Virus record (IMG/VR): IMGVR_UViG_3300021963_000060
Location: 35,523-99,522 of that record
Reading direction: 5' to 3' (one strand)
From: a virus
Length of the DNA stretch: 64,000 bases
Part shown: in pieces, positions 1 to 8,452 of the stretch
Numbering within the stretch: the first letter of the stretch is position 1
Layout of the letters: the number at the start of each line of letters is the position of its first letter
Translations under genes and position numbers: made by a program
The notes under the pieces: model-generated
The model's input: the letters and a program-made list of their open reading frames with translations, nothing else
The model's database searches: none
Told to the model about the DNA's origin: nothing

Positions 1-126
1 TGGTTCTCCACGAATTGCAGCAAGATCAACACTTTCACGATAAGCAATAAGTGCTGCTAAAAACTCTTTGTTGTTTACGTAATGCTCGGATCTCTTTCTT
101 TTGGTCATTACCGCTGTCGTTATCAT
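1..126 (-). CDS. gp55: Late-transcription sigma factor gp55, N-terminal part (cut by window edge)
   Basis: This is the first 42 codons of a gene that runs off the left edge. The peptide contains TKRKRSEHYVNNKEFLAAL, which I recognise as the start of the T4-like cyanophage sigma factor gp55. In T4, gp55 directs host RNA polymerase to late promoters of the TATAAATA type, and such sites occur throughout this window. Two starts are possible: ATG at 126, with AGAG six bases upstream, or ATG at 108, giving MTKRKRS, the start I remember for relatives. A TTGTCT-17-TATAAT promoter lies just upstream. The call rests on the N-terminal motif only, because the sigma core regions are outside the window. 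Confidence 0.75.
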   Translation of the reverse strand, partial: MITTAVMTKRKRSEHYVNNKEFLAALIAYRESVDLAAIRGEP

Positions 127-152
127 AAGTATCTCTAATTTAATATGTAGAG

Positions 153-181
153 ATTATAACATTTTCAAAAATAAAAGACAA
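153..181 (-). promoter_or_regulatory. Sigma70-type promoter for gp55
   Basis: On the minus strand TTGTCT (176-181) and TATAAT (153-158) are separated by exactly 17 bases. This is a good host-type promoter whose transcript would begin about 20 bases before the gp55 start at 126. Expression of gp55 from a host-sigma promoter fits its role of switching on later genes. Confidence 0.6.
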
Positions 182-182
182 C

Positions 183-211
183 TTGACTCACCTCCAAATA
201 GTGTGTATAAT
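183..211 (+). promoter_or_regulatory. Rightward sigma70-type promoter, possible antisense promoter
   Basis: TTGACT (183-188) and TATAAT (206-211) are separated by 17 bases on the plus strand, back to back with the leftward gp55 promoter. No plus-strand gene follows, so a transcript would be antisense to the small gene at 252-644 and then uvsW. On the minus strand the same bases carry a GGAGGTGA ribosome-binding-like sequence, so the match may be chance. Confidence 0.35.
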
Positions 212-251
212 ACCTTTGTTAGGGTTGATAAGTAATATATTAATTAATAGC

Positions 252-644
252 TTAAGAATTCTTATAGATCTTTTCTAAGAGCTCTTTAGCATCATTAACA
301 TTTGAGATGTAGCCCATTTTCTTGGTTACAATCGTTTTATCACTTTTTACATTGTTCGTTTTACGAACAAATGTCTGATACATAGAAATAATTTCAATAT
401 CATTTGATTCAGTCATAGTCATTACATTTTCCATATCTAAAATAAACATATCTTCAGTTGTTGTTTTTAGCCATGGCTCTATCTTGTATCCATTGACTCC
501 ATTCCTTCCTTTAATTTCACTTATAACAATAGGATTTGTAAGTAGAAGAATGGTTCTATTGTTTTCTTCAGAAGCTGCTACTTTAGCAAATACTTCTTCT
601 CCGGATTTTAACTTTAGGGTTGCATAAAAATCGTCTTCTATCAT
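252..644 (-). CDS. Conserved cyanophage hypothetical protein next to uvsW
   Basis: This 130-residue protein has no function I can assign. The N-terminal part (DDFYATLKLKSGEEVFAKV) looks like a small beta-barrel strand pattern, reminiscent of Sm-like folds, but this is only an impression. The C-terminus is helical and Lys-rich. Its ATG overlaps the uvsW stop codon (ATGA), so it is translationally coupled to uvsW and UvsY, and it lies between the recombination genes and gp55. The position suggests a role in replication, recombination or late transcription, but nothing in the sequence proves it. Confidence 0.75.
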   Translation of the reverse strand: MIEDDFYATLKLKSGEEVFAKVAASEENNRTILLLTNPIVISEIKGRNGVNGYKIEPWLKTTTEDMFILDMENVMTMTESNDIEIISMYQTFVRKTNNVKSDKTIVTKKMGYISNVNDAKELLEKIYKNS

Positions 645-2104
645 GATTTTAAATTAATAGTAATTATTTCATAATTAAATTTTTCTTCGTTATAAATTTT
701 TATTCTTTCTATCAGATGATTTAAAGTATAATTTTTTCTTGAATTATGAGTACAATCATCAGATATATCATAAAGCATTGCTTTTGTTTTATTTTTTCCT
801 TTTCTAAGGACTCTTCCAATACTTTGTAAATTTCTAATTCTTGATTTACTTGGAGAGGCAAAGATTACATTATGGAGATTTCTTATATTAATACCAGTAG
901 AAAAAACACCATATGATGCAATGATAATTGCATTTTCTTCACACTCAGTTATAGCTCTAACTTCCTCTCTTTCACTTGTTTCAACACCACCATGAACAAA
1001 AAATACCTTTCTGTTACTATCAACACTATTATTTATTAGGTTGTATAGTGGTTCTCCATGTGTTTCAATTCTAGAAAAAAGAATAAGACTGTTTCCTTTT
1101 AAATCTAATACTAAATTTTTAATAAAATTATTTCTTTTCTCGTGATTGATAATAAATTGAATCTCATCTTCATAAGTTTCAAATCTTTGTGGACTATGTT
1201 TTAGTATTAAACACCTAATATCCAATTTAGTTAGATGTCCTTGTTCCATCAATTCTGAAGTTCTTGTAACTTTATATGATGGTCCAAACAGGCCTTCAAG
1301 AACCCATTTATGAGTTTGTGACCCATCTAGAGTTCCAGTGAAACCAAATCTATATTTTGCATTATGTAATTTGGTCATAATACCAATCAAAGATTTGCTC
1401 TTAAATAGATGAGCCTCATCTCCAATAACTACATCATAGTCTTCAAAAAAATTCTTATCTAATTTATAAATTGATTGCCATGTAGTGATTGTAACTGGAT
1501 GACTATTATCTTTTTCTTTACCACCATATATTTTATAACAATATGAATCAACATCCCAACCATAATCTCGGAAGTCCCCGAACATCTGCTCTACTAGACT
1601 TGTCGTTGGAACAACTAAAAGAATTTTTTGGTTCTTATCCACATAGTAACGCACGAGGGCGTAGATCATCAGACTTTTTCCTGACGCAGTGGGACTTATC
1701 AGCAACTTTCGATTATATCGTAGGGCATCATATACTCCCTCTATTTGATAAGAACGTGGAGAATGTGAACAAATAGAGGTCATGTAATCTTTTACGCCTT
1801 CCATTGAGATTTCCTCGTTAACTTCGAATGGAAGACCGTAATATTTGTTTTCTGAAAAACTATAAGTATAATTGTGTAATTTTAATTTAGATATTAATTT
1901 ATCCAATAATCCAATATAAATTTCTCCAGTATGAATGTTTAATAAACGAATCATACCATCCCAATATTTACTTCTCATTTGAGGCATAAACTTTGCCCCA
2001 GGAACCTCAAATGTAAAGTATTCTTGAAGCTCATACAAAATATGAGGTTCACATTCTAACTTGATGTAAACCTCATTCTTTTTGTGTATTATTACGTCAC
2101 TCAT
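641..2104 (-). CDS. uvsW: UvsW, ATP-dependent RNA-DNA/DNA helicase
   Basis: This 487-residue superfamily 2 helicase is close to T4 UvsW (about 500 residues) in length. Visible motifs are Walker A SPTASGKS (137-144), the DEAH box (229-232), motif III-like FTGT (about 255-258) and motif VI QSIGRVLRKG near residue 424. The N-terminal 100 residues match the small UvsW DNA-binding domain in position. In T4, UvsW unwinds R-loops and branched DNA and drives branch migration, moving replication from origin-dependent to recombination-dependent initiation. It lies directly downstream of uvsY, as in other T4-like cyanophages. Confidence 0.95.
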   Translation of the reverse strand: MSDVIIHKKNEVYIKLECEPHILYELQEYFTFEVPGAKFMPQMRSKYWDGMIRLLNIHTGEIYIGLLDKLISKLKLHNYTYSFSENKYYGLPFEVNEEISMEGVKDYMTSICSHSPRSYQIEGVYDALRYNRKLLISPTASGKSLMIYALVRYYVDKNQKILLVVPTTSLVEQMFGDFRDYGWDVDSYCYKIYGGKEKDNSHPVTITTWQSIYKLDKNFFEDYDVVIGDEAHLFKSKSLIGIMTKLHNAKYRFGFTGTLDGSQTHKWVLEGLFGPSYKVTRTSELMEQGHLTKLDIRCLILKHSPQRFETYEDEIQFIINHEKRNNFIKNLVLDLKGNSLILFSRIETHGEPLYNLINNSVDSNRKVFFVHGGVETSEREEVRAITECEENAIIIASYGVFSTGINIRNLHNVIFASPSKSRIRNLQSIGRVLRKGKNKTKAMLYDISDDCTHNSRKNYTLNHLIERIKIYNEEKFNYEIITINLKS

Positions 2105-2155
2105 AGTTAATGATATTTTCTATGAGTATTTAGAGACATTTAAAAATATTATATT

Positions 2156-2593
2156 TTACCCTAGTCCTGATTGAAATCTCATATATTCTATTGAGTTCTT
2201 AATTTGATATCCTCTATTATGAATCATTTTAATAATGTCTTCAATATAATTAAGCATTACATCATAGTATTCTACTTTTAAATTTATTTGTGCTAATTTT
2301 GAATCGGCATCCATATACTTTTGAAGAGAATCTTTATCTCTTACTTTTTTAGGAAATGGATTTTCAATATAAACTTCTGGATCAGCCTTTCCTGTATAAT
2401 ATTCATATCTATCATGTTTTATATTTTTTCTATTTTGTTCTGCTTTCTTTCTTAGAAGTAGAATATTATTATAAAGATTATAGTACTTTGAATGTAGGAT
2501 TGGTATATTTAAAGATTCTGTATGTAAGTTATCAATATCAATTTTGGAATCTTTTTCCCACATACTTTGGATCATATCAAGATCAATACTCAT
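2156..2593 (-). CDS. uvsY: UvsY, recombination mediator protein
   Basis: This 145-residue, largely helical protein matches T4 UvsY (137 residues) in length and neighbourhood. It begins MSIDLDMIQSMWEKDSKIDI, and its middle section is rich in Lys, Tyr and Asp. UvsY loads the RecA-like UvsX recombinase onto gp32-coated single-stranded DNA. UvsX is not in this window. The gene overlaps the upstream gp3-like gene by four bases (ATGA) and is followed by uvsW, the normal cyanophage order. Confidence 0.9.
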   Translation of the reverse strand: MSIDLDMIQSMWEKDSKIDIDNLHTESLNIPILHSKYYNLYNNILLLRKKAEQNRKNIKHDRYEYYTGKADPEVYIENPFPKKVRDKDSLQKYMDADSKLAQINLKVEYYDVMLNYIEDIIKMIHNRGYQIKNSIEYMRFQSGLG

Positions 2594-3153
2594 AAATTAT
2601 TTCCTTTCTTATCAGTTATATTATACATCAAATACTTAAATGTTACATCTGCAGTAAAGTATTCAACATCAGTTTGAGTTGCGTCAAATTGCAATGCAGA
2701 CAAACTGTATGGGAACATTGATCTGAATACAATTTGAAAATTACTATTTTGATTGCTATTTAATACTAATAATGTTCCATCAGAATACAAATTCATTTGA
2801 GACTTATATGGTTGCTCAAACTTTTCATTAGATTCTTGAAACTCATATATTTGATTTAAAGATTCTGGATATCCTATTCCCCTAATCCAGTTTTGGATTT
2901 CCATATAATTTTCTAGATTTTCATCAACTAGAAATCTTAGTGTGAAATCTTCAAATTCTACTTTATCTCCAGGGACAGGTATATCTCTAAGATAACTTGG
3001 TTGATTTGCAATACCTAAGGTAATTCCTGGTATATTAGCACTATTTGAGAAGAATGCGACTTTAGGAGACCTGTTAATAGTAAACTTAAATCCAACAGGT
3101 GCTAAAAAGTTTCTATTCTGAATTTGATTTTTGAAGGAATTTCCAACAGACAT
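2590..3153 (-). CDS. gp3: Tail completion and sheath stabiliser protein gp3 (tail-tube-fold family)
   Basis: This 187-residue protein lies between gp23 and uvsY, where T4-like cyanophages carry gp3. It contains the pattern APVGFKFTINRSPKVAFF near residue 19 and a later LRFLVDENLENY segment, both familiar from cyanophage tail-terminator and tube-initiator proteins of the gp19-like fold. In T4, gp3 caps the tail tube and stabilises the last sheath ring. A gp54 (tube initiator) assignment is the main alternative, because the two share a fold; gene order favours gp3. It starts just downstream of the gp23 terminator, and a CTAAATAT near-late motif lies upstream. Confidence 0.7.
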   Translation of the reverse strand: MSVGNSFKNQIQNRNFLAPVGFKFTINRSPKVAFFSNSANIPGITLGIANQPSYLRDIPVPGDKVEFEDFTLRFLVDENLENYMEIQNWIRGIGYPESLNQIYEFQESNEKFEQPYKSQMNLYSDGTLLVLNSNQNSNFQIVFRSMFPYSLSALQFDATQTDVEYFTADVTFKYLMYNITDKKGNNL

Positions 3154-3171
3154 TTTTTTAAATATTTAGAT

Positions 3172-3196
3172 AAAAAAAAGGTGCCTTTCGGCACCC
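3172..3196 (-). terminator. Rho-independent terminator after gp23
   Basis: The transcript of the minus strand forms GGTGCC-GAAA-GGCACC, a perfect 6-bp stem closed by a GAAA tetraloop and followed by eight U residues. It lies between the gp23 stop and the gp3 start. This separates the very highly expressed capsid message from the tail and recombination genes downstream. Confidence 0.92.
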
Positions 3197-3217
3197 TTGA
3201 ACTTTATGGAATTTTGA

Positions 3218-4621
3218 TCACATAAGGTTCTTGATTTGTACTCTTCTGTAGTAACGGTTTGCGTTAGTTGTAAGAGCACCAAGACCCTTGTTAGCGCCTT
3301 CTGCGAATGGGTTAGCAACAAGACCATAACGAGTCTTGAAGCCGATCTTGGGCTGGAAGGTGTTCTCGCCAACAGCACGTACCATCTGGAGAGGTACATA
3401 TGGGCAATAGAAGAGACCAGCATCATAAGGGGAAGAACCCTTATAACCTACAACGTAGTACTGGTTGCTGCTTACGTTTGCAGCATAAGGATCGATATAA
3501 ACACGATACTTACCCATTAGAACACCAGCGAAGGTGTTACCAGTGTCGTCAACGTTGAGGTTTGCATTTAGAGCAGGGGTGTAATCAAGTACACCAGCCA
3601 TGCTTAGTGCGGAAGCAACGTCTGCAGAACACATGATAACGTTGCCCTTTCCTCTACGAGTTCTTTGTGCGATTGCGTTAGCGTCGCGCTCGATTTGGAA
3701 GAGTAGACCCTTGAACTTCTCAACGGACCAACGACCATTGGAGTCAACGTCAAGGTCAAATACACCCTGAGTTGCTACGTTAGCAGCAGCACCTTGCTCA
3801 GCAACCTTATAGATGGTTCTGATAACTTCTCTGTTGATTTCTGCGAGGATCTCAGTGGAGAGAATGTTAGCAAGTTCTGCTTCTGCATTTAGACCGTGGA
3901 TTGCCTTGAGGTCTTGAGCGAGCTCTAGGGAGTACTCAGCCTTAAGTGCTCTGGACTTTGCTTCAACAAGAACTTTCTCGATTGAGAAAGCCATTTCGTT
4001 GAATTGATTACCAGAACCGTTTCCGAGATTCTCAGAATCGGTGGTCTTCATGCCCTGACCAACGTTATATGCAGCTTCGCTTGCAGTTGCAGTTGGGTTT
4101 AGGAGACCAGGGTTGCTGCCTGCTTGTGCAGTAGTACCCATACCAACAGCAGCATTAGTTGCTGCAGTTGTGTTGTAACCGCTGTCCTGACCAGAGAATG
4201 CAGTATCTACTTCATTGTAGAAGCTTTCTGCACCAGTCTGGTTGTTGTAGCGGGAGCGCATTGCGAAGATAAGTCCAGTAGGACCGTTCATTGGTTGAAC
4301 ACCAGCGAGGTCATAAGCGACCAGGTTAGGCATTGCACGTCTGATTAGTGAAATCAGAACAGGGTCGAAACCTGCAACTGGACCACCAGCATCGGCACCA
4401 GCACTAAAACCTGCTGATCCGTTACCAGTAGAAGTGTTTACAGTTGGGGATTCAGTTAGGAGACCAGTGCTTGAAAAAGACTGCTGCTCTCTTAAAAATC
4501 TTTCTTGGTTCTCTAGCAGGACGGCGGTTACTGCCTTTCTGTGGGGATCTTTGATAGGATCAAGACCTTCATAATTTAGAAGGGGTGCCCACTTTTCCTG
4601 CAGATGCTCTGCGTTGAACAT
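3218..4621 (-). CDS. gp23: Major capsid protein gp23
   Basis: This 467-residue protein builds the hexamers of the head. Its start MFNAEHLQEKWAPLLNYEG and the following DPHRKAVTAVLLENQE segment are characteristic of cyanophage gp23 (T4 gp23 is 521 residues). The sequence LLTE (54-57) fits the (I/L)xE rule for cleavage by the gp21 protease, so the mature protein probably starts at Ser58. The central Gly/Ala-rich part and RVYIDPYAAN fit the HK97 fold. Its codons are richer in G and C than those of neighbouring genes, as expected for the most abundant phage protein. A terminator follows the gene. Confidence 0.97.
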   Translation of the reverse strand: MFNAEHLQEKWAPLLNYEGLDPIKDPHRKAVTAVLLENQERFLREQQSFSSTGLLTESPTVNTSTGNGSAGFSAGADAGGPVAGFDPVLISLIRRAMPNLVAYDLAGVQPMNGPTGLIFAMRSRYNNQTGAESFYNEVDTAFSGQDSGYNTTAATNAAVGMGTTAQAGSNPGLLNPTATASEAAYNVGQGMKTTDSENLGNGSGNQFNEMAFSIEKVLVEAKSRALKAEYSLELAQDLKAIHGLNAEAELANILSTEILAEINREVIRTIYKVAEQGAAANVATQGVFDLDVDSNGRWSVEKFKGLLFQIERDANAIAQRTRRGKGNVIMCSADVASALSMAGVLDYTPALNANLNVDDTGNTFAGVLMGKYRVYIDPYAANVSSNQYYVVGYKGSSPYDAGLFYCPYVPLQMVRAVGENTFQPKIGFKTRYGLVANPFAEGANKGLGALTTNANRYYRRVQIKNLM

Positions 4622-4674
4622 TTGCGTTTACCTTTTACTAAGTGTGTGTGTGTTTTATTTGGATAATATTAAAT

Positions 4675-5901
4675 TCACTTTTTAGCAACTGCTGAAAGAG
4701 TTCTCAAGTAAGCATTCATTGTATCTGAGTGATACTCAGTTGCAACGTCTACTCCTTCAGAAAGAGTTTCAGTTTTTGCTTGAGGAGATACTACTCTTGA
4801 AGGGAAATAAGATTCCTTCAAAGTCTCCAGCTTTTCACGATATTGTGCTTCACTCTCAAACTCAACACTTTCGGCAAGTGAAGCGAGCTTGTCTTTCTGA
4901 GAAAGTGCTAGACCCTCAGAAATCTCATCAAAGATTCCTTCTGCAACCGACTCTGCGAGACGCTTGTTTAGGGAAATATTTCTTTCGATCTGCTCGTTGA
5001 GTTTTGTCTCCATTTCATCAAGTTTTTCTACCATGCTCTCTAGCACATCATATTTATCTTCAGGGATTGATACATAATGATCTTCAAAAAGTCCTTTCAG
5101 ACCAGTCATGAAGGACTCAGTGAGTTCTTCCTTCAGACCTTTCTCGATTGATAATCTATTTTCGTTAACCCATTCCTCGGAAACATATTCCAAGTATGCG
5201 TCAACACGCTCTTGAAGTTCAGACTTAATTTCTTCGACTTCTTCAAAAAGTCTCTGTTCATATTGAACTTCAAGAGATTCTTTGATTTCAGATACTTTTG
5301 ATCTGAGTGCAGATTCAAAAATAATTCTTGCTTTATCCTTAAACTCTTCGGAGAGTTCTTCTTCATCACCAGTGTTTAGGAGAGCATTCATATCTTCTTC
5401 GATATCATACTCTTCTTTCTGGGTCTTAGACTTTTCTTCGTCTTCGTCCTCATCCTCATCTTCTTCTTCGTCTTCGTCCTCATCATCTTCTTTCTTAGAA
5501 GCTTCAGTGACTAGATCCTCTTCATCTTCGCCTTCGGTTTCAATCTCCTCATCATACTCTTCTTCTTCATCAATTTCTTCATCAATTTCTTCAACTTCTT
5601 CTTTTACAGCATCAGACTTCTTAAGTGACTTCATTGAGTCAGCAGCTTTTGCTTTATTATTGACTACATTACTTACAGACTTAAGACCCGTAGCTGGATC
5701 CTTAAGTTCTGCAGAACTATCATCAGGTCTATAATTATCTGGAGTAGGACCACCCAGATCTTCCCAAGAACCAGTCTGTCCATCAACAGCACCGGGCGCT
5801 AGTTTACCCATTGGCTCAGCTGCTTTTGCTCCAGCATTAACAGCGGTACGGGATTGCTTTGTGCCTACTTCCATTTCTTGTAGATTGTTACCACGAGACA
5901 T
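4675..5901 (-). CDS. gp22: Prohead core scaffolding protein gp22
   Basis: This 408-residue internal scaffold is longer than T4 gp22 (269). The middle (about 100-170) is an almost pure Asp/Glu run, followed by long charged heptad-like helices (about 170-360) suited to a coiled-coil core. The N-terminal 60 residues are rich in Gly, Pro and Ala. During head assembly the core is degraded by gp21. The gene lies between the protease and capsid genes, as in T4. It has an SD (GGAGAG) seven bases before the ATG and a perfect TATAAATA late promoter upstream. The acidic run produces a long Ser-rich mirror ORF on the other strand, which is not a gene. Confidence 0.92.
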   Translation of the reverse strand: MSRGNNLQEMEVGTKQSRTAVNAGAKAAEPMGKLAPGAVDGQTGSWEDLGGPTPDNYRPDDSSAELKDPATGLKSVSNVVNNKAKAADSMKSLKKSDAVKEEVEEIDEEIDEEEEYDEEIETEGEDEEDLVTEASKKEDDEDEDEEEDEDEDEDEEKSKTQKEEYDIEEDMNALLNTGDEEELSEEFKDKARIIFESALRSKVSEIKESLEVQYEQRLFEEVEEIKSELQERVDAYLEYVSEEWVNENRLSIEKGLKEELTESFMTGLKGLFEDHYVSIPEDKYDVLESMVEKLDEMETKLNEQIERNISLNKRLAESVAEGIFDEISEGLALSQKDKLASLAESVEFESEAQYREKLETLKESYFPSRVVSPQAKTETLSEGVDVATEYHSDTMNAYLRTLSAVAKK

Positions 5902-5937
5902 TTGAACTCTCCGATTTACCTTTATTAAATCTATATT

Positions 5938-5945
5938 TATTTATA
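5938..5945 (-). promoter_or_regulatory. Late promoter TATAAATA upstream of gp22
   Basis: This is a perfect copy of the T4-type late -10 motif TATAAATA on the minus strand, in the 63-base gap between gp21 and gp22. It would be recognised by the phage sigma gp55 and would drive gp22 and probably gp23. Confidence 0.8.
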
Positions 5946-5964
5946 AAATGACAATTTAGACATA

Positions 5965-6612
5965 TTAAAGAGAATTTAAAAAATCATTAAATAATCTAAT
6001 CTTATTCTCTTCTAGTGCTTTTTGATCAATTAAAGTGTTGATTCTTTTTTGGAAATTAGAAACTTTTTGCTCAAGAATTCCATTATTCCAAACCCACTCA
6101 ACACCCTCCATAATTCCTTGAACAAATGCATCAGGCGCTGAAGGATCTGCGACAATATCAGCAGCTGTTGCTAACATAAAATCTTCACCTACTTCACTAT
6201 AACCTTCTTTTGTTTGTCTTAATGAACCAATTCCTCTAGAAGAAACACCAAGAGTTACTCCATCTTTAAGAAGTGACTCGGCAATTTTTCCCATGGGAGT
6301 TGAAAGAATTTGTGCCTTACCTACAAAGTTATTTCCATCACGATATAATTCTGTAATTTTATGAGAGACCCTATCTAAATTTACAGTAGGTCCATCTGGA
6401 TGGCCTAGTTCACCAAGAGCTCTACCCTTTTTAACATACTGCTCACTATATCTTTTAACTTCTCTTTCCATTACGGGCATACGGTAAACCCTTCCATTAC
6501 GATTTACCTGCTCAGCTTGAAGAAAAATTCCTTTAATAAAAAGATTTTTCTTACCATTAGTTTCTTCGGTAAGAACTTCTACTTTTTCGATTTCCTCTCT
6601 GATTAATTTCAT
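5965..6612 (-). CDS. gp21: Prohead core protein protease gp21
   Basis: This 215-residue protein matches T4 gp21 (212 residues). It is the serine-type maturation protease that cuts the scaffold and the capsid N-termini. Visible features are ELGHPDGPTVNLDRVSHKI around residues 85-105, with the candidate catalytic His, and GVSSRGIGS around 140-148, with the candidate Ser. I chose the ATG at 6612 (MKLIREEIEKVEVL) because it follows the previous stop codon immediately and matches family length. The reading frame stays open 20 codons further upstream, but that stretch overlaps the previous gene. Confidence 0.93.
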   Translation of the reverse strand: MKLIREEIEKVEVLTEETNGKKNLFIKGIFLQAEQVNRNGRVYRMPVMEREVKRYSEQYVKKGRALGELGHPDGPTVNLDRVSHKITELYRDGNNFVGKAQILSTPMGKIAESLLKDGVTLGVSSRGIGSLRQTKEGYSEVGEDFMLATAADIVADPSAPDAFVQGIMEGVEWVWNNGILEQKVSNFQKRINTLIDQKALEENKIRLFNDFLNSL

Positions 6613-6613
6613 T

Positions 6614-7162
6614 TTAAGCTTGCCCCGTAAATTGTACTTGTTGGATGTATAGTGTTCCAGAACCAGTTCCATAATTAGAAACTTTTAGTGATTTTCTAAG
6701 ATCACCATCTGTAGAAAATGCTGTTACAATACCACTAGTATTTGCGCCAACTGTTATTCTTGTTGAAAAATAACCATCATAATCAGAACTTCTATCTACA
6801 GATAAAACTGGGACATGAGTAAAGTTATAATATGGTTGTTGAACTGAAGTAAAAGAAACATAATCACCAATATCAAATGGGGATCCAGTTCCCTGAAGAA
6901 AATCTATAGTAGTTGTTGTTCCTGTAGTAATTCCAGAAACAGCATGTGAAGCAGGACTTAATGCTAAAGTTGCTTGAGATCCTGCTGGAATATAATAATC
7001 AGACGTAGTTGCTGTTGGTTCAGTTCCAATAGCGACATGAGTACCTGCACTAACTGCAACAAATCTTATAGTATCAGAATATACTGGAAATGATGTTGAA
7101 AGAGTTGCTGATCCCGATGCAATTGCGGTTGAAAAACCACTACCAACTGGTTTATGAGCCAT
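6614..7162 (-). CDS. Virion structural protein, unknown function
   Basis: This 182-residue protein is rich in Ser, Thr, Gly and Val with beta-strand spacing throughout, like phage head-decoration or fibre proteins. It has no enzymatic motif. It sits between the prohead protease and another structural-type gene and has its own late promoter (AATAAATA) upstream, which argues for expression during virion assembly. I cannot name a family. Two bases separate its stop codon from the gp21 start. Confidence 0.7.
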   Translation of the reverse strand: MAHKPVGSGFSTAIASGSATLSTSFPVYSDTIRFVAVSAGTHVAIGTEPTATTSDYYIPAGSQATLALSPASHAVSGITTGTTTTIDFLQGTGSPFDIGDYVSFTSVQQPYYNFTHVPVLSVDRSSDYDGYFSTRITVGANTSGIVTAFSTDGDLRKSLKVSNYGTGSGTLYIQQVQFTGQA

Positions 7163-7181
7163 TATTCCTATAATACACTTT

Positions 7182-7189
7182 TATTTATT
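7182..7189 (-). promoter_or_regulatory. Late promoter AATAAATA
   Basis: AATAAATA on the minus strand lies about 20 bases upstream of the ATG at 7162, within an AT-rich gap. It fits the NATAAATA late-promoter consensus of T4-like phages. Confidence 0.65.
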
Positions 7190-7195
7190 TATTAT

Positions 7196-8452
7196 TTAAT
7201 AAATTTCTCTCCATCTCATAGAAACACCAACATTAGAAGGATCATTTCCTATATTGCTTACTCTCACTGAAAAAATTTCAGAATCTGTAGAATCAAAATT
7301 TTGAGACAAAAAGTTTTTCTTTGAAGTTGGCCCAGTTTGAACTTGTGCAGTTGTTGCTGATGGTTTAACTATATTTTGACTATCTCCTGCAGCATAACCT
7401 CCCATAAAGTCTTCAAAGTAAACTGTGCTAATACCAGTTGCTGTTTGGTTGTATTCAACTACAGACTCATCATTTTCAGAAATCCAAGTACCAGTAGTAT
7501 TAATTCCAACAGAACTTCTTAGTTTTACAACTTCATATTTTACATTTGATCCACTACTGAATACTGTAATATCTTCAAGTTTTACTGTTGCCCTATTTGG
7601 ATATCCTTTGAAAGAATTTTTTAATCTTATTGCAATAATAGGAACAGTAGTTCCAATACCAACAGATCTAAGTGGAGTTGTATGTGAAAATTCTCTTCCT
7701 GCTTCTGTATATCCACCCTCACTCATAACTGTGGAGCAAATTTGAACGAATGATCCACCGGCACCAACTTGTGTTCCACTGTTTCTAATTTCGCATCTTA
7801 CAGGAAGATTTGGATTAGACATATAGACAGTAGGCAAAACATTTGAATTATAAAATTCATGTGCGACAATATTGAGTCCATCTATACTAAAACCACAACG
7901 AACTCTACCAACTCCTAACCATTCAAAGTCTGTAAAAAATAGTTGAGATTTTGTGATATCTAAATTAAATCCAGATACACCATTCCCATCAAGTTTATCT
8001 TTGTTCCATTGAGATTGTGGAATTCTTCTTTCTGATACTCCTATTCCTGCAGTAACATAAGATCTAATTACAAAACTTAGAGTTCCATCTGGAGATTGTT
8101 CAAAGAAAATTCCGTCTCTATCGTCAAAATATCCAGTTCTTTTAGTAACATTCTGTTGCGCAGGACCAAAATTAAATGTCGAATAAATTAACTGAGATTT
8201 ACCGGGCATATAATGATGATATCTTTTAGTCTGATGGATACAATATCCATTAGTACTAATTCCAGATTGAAGTATAGCCGCTGCTTGATTTCTATCAAAA
8301 GAAACAGTAGCTCCAACACCAGATTTAACATCAATAAAATCAGGATCAATTGAATATAGATGTTTATAATCACCCAGTGTAAATGGGTCTGATGTTCTTA
8401 ATCTACCAAAAGCATCTATTTCTGGTTTAAATGGATCATATAAGTGAGACAT
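7196..8452 (-). CDS. Virion structural protein with DAFGRLRTSDP motif
   Basis: This 418-residue protein starts MSHLYDPFKPEIDAFGRLRT. The FGRLRTSDPFTLGDYKH segment is one I recognise from many cyanophage and other marine phage structural proteins. The rest is predicted beta-rich, with many Ser, Thr and Gly. Its exact site in the particle is unknown; its place between head genes suggests a head-associated or fibre-like component. Its ATG overlaps the stop of the preceding gene by one base (TAATG), so the two are coupled. Confidence 0.75.
   Translation of the reverse strand: MSHLYDPFKPEIDAFGRLRTSDPFTLGDYKHLYSIDPDFIDVKSGVGATVSFDRNQAAAILQSGISTNGYCIHQTKRYHHYMPGKSQLIYSTFNFGPAQQNVTKRTGYFDDRDGIFFEQSPDGTLSFVIRSYVTAGIGVSERRIPQSQWNKDKLDGNGVSGFNLDITKSQLFFTDFEWLGVGRVRCGFSIDGLNIVAHEFYNSNVLPTVYMSNPNLPVRCEIRNSGTQVGAGGSFVQICSTVMSEGGYTEAGREFSHTTPLRSVGIGTTVPIIAIRLKNSFKGYPNRATVKLEDITVFSSGSNVKYEVVKLRSSVGINTTGTWISENDESVVEYNQTATGISTVYFEDFMGGYAAGDSQNIVKPSATTAQVQTGPTSKKNFLSQNFDSTDSEIFSVRVSNIGNDPSNVGVSMRWREIY

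Noticed and set aside
1543-1776. 77-codon plus-strand ORF inside uvsW
   Set aside because: Antisense shadow of the helicase Walker A region with no start signals.
5282-5734. Plus-strand ORF coding for a Ser-rich 150-residue protein
   Set aside because: It is the mirror of the Asp/Glu run in gp22; GAA and GAT codons read as TTC and ATC or TCT and TCA on the other strand. No start signals or promoter.
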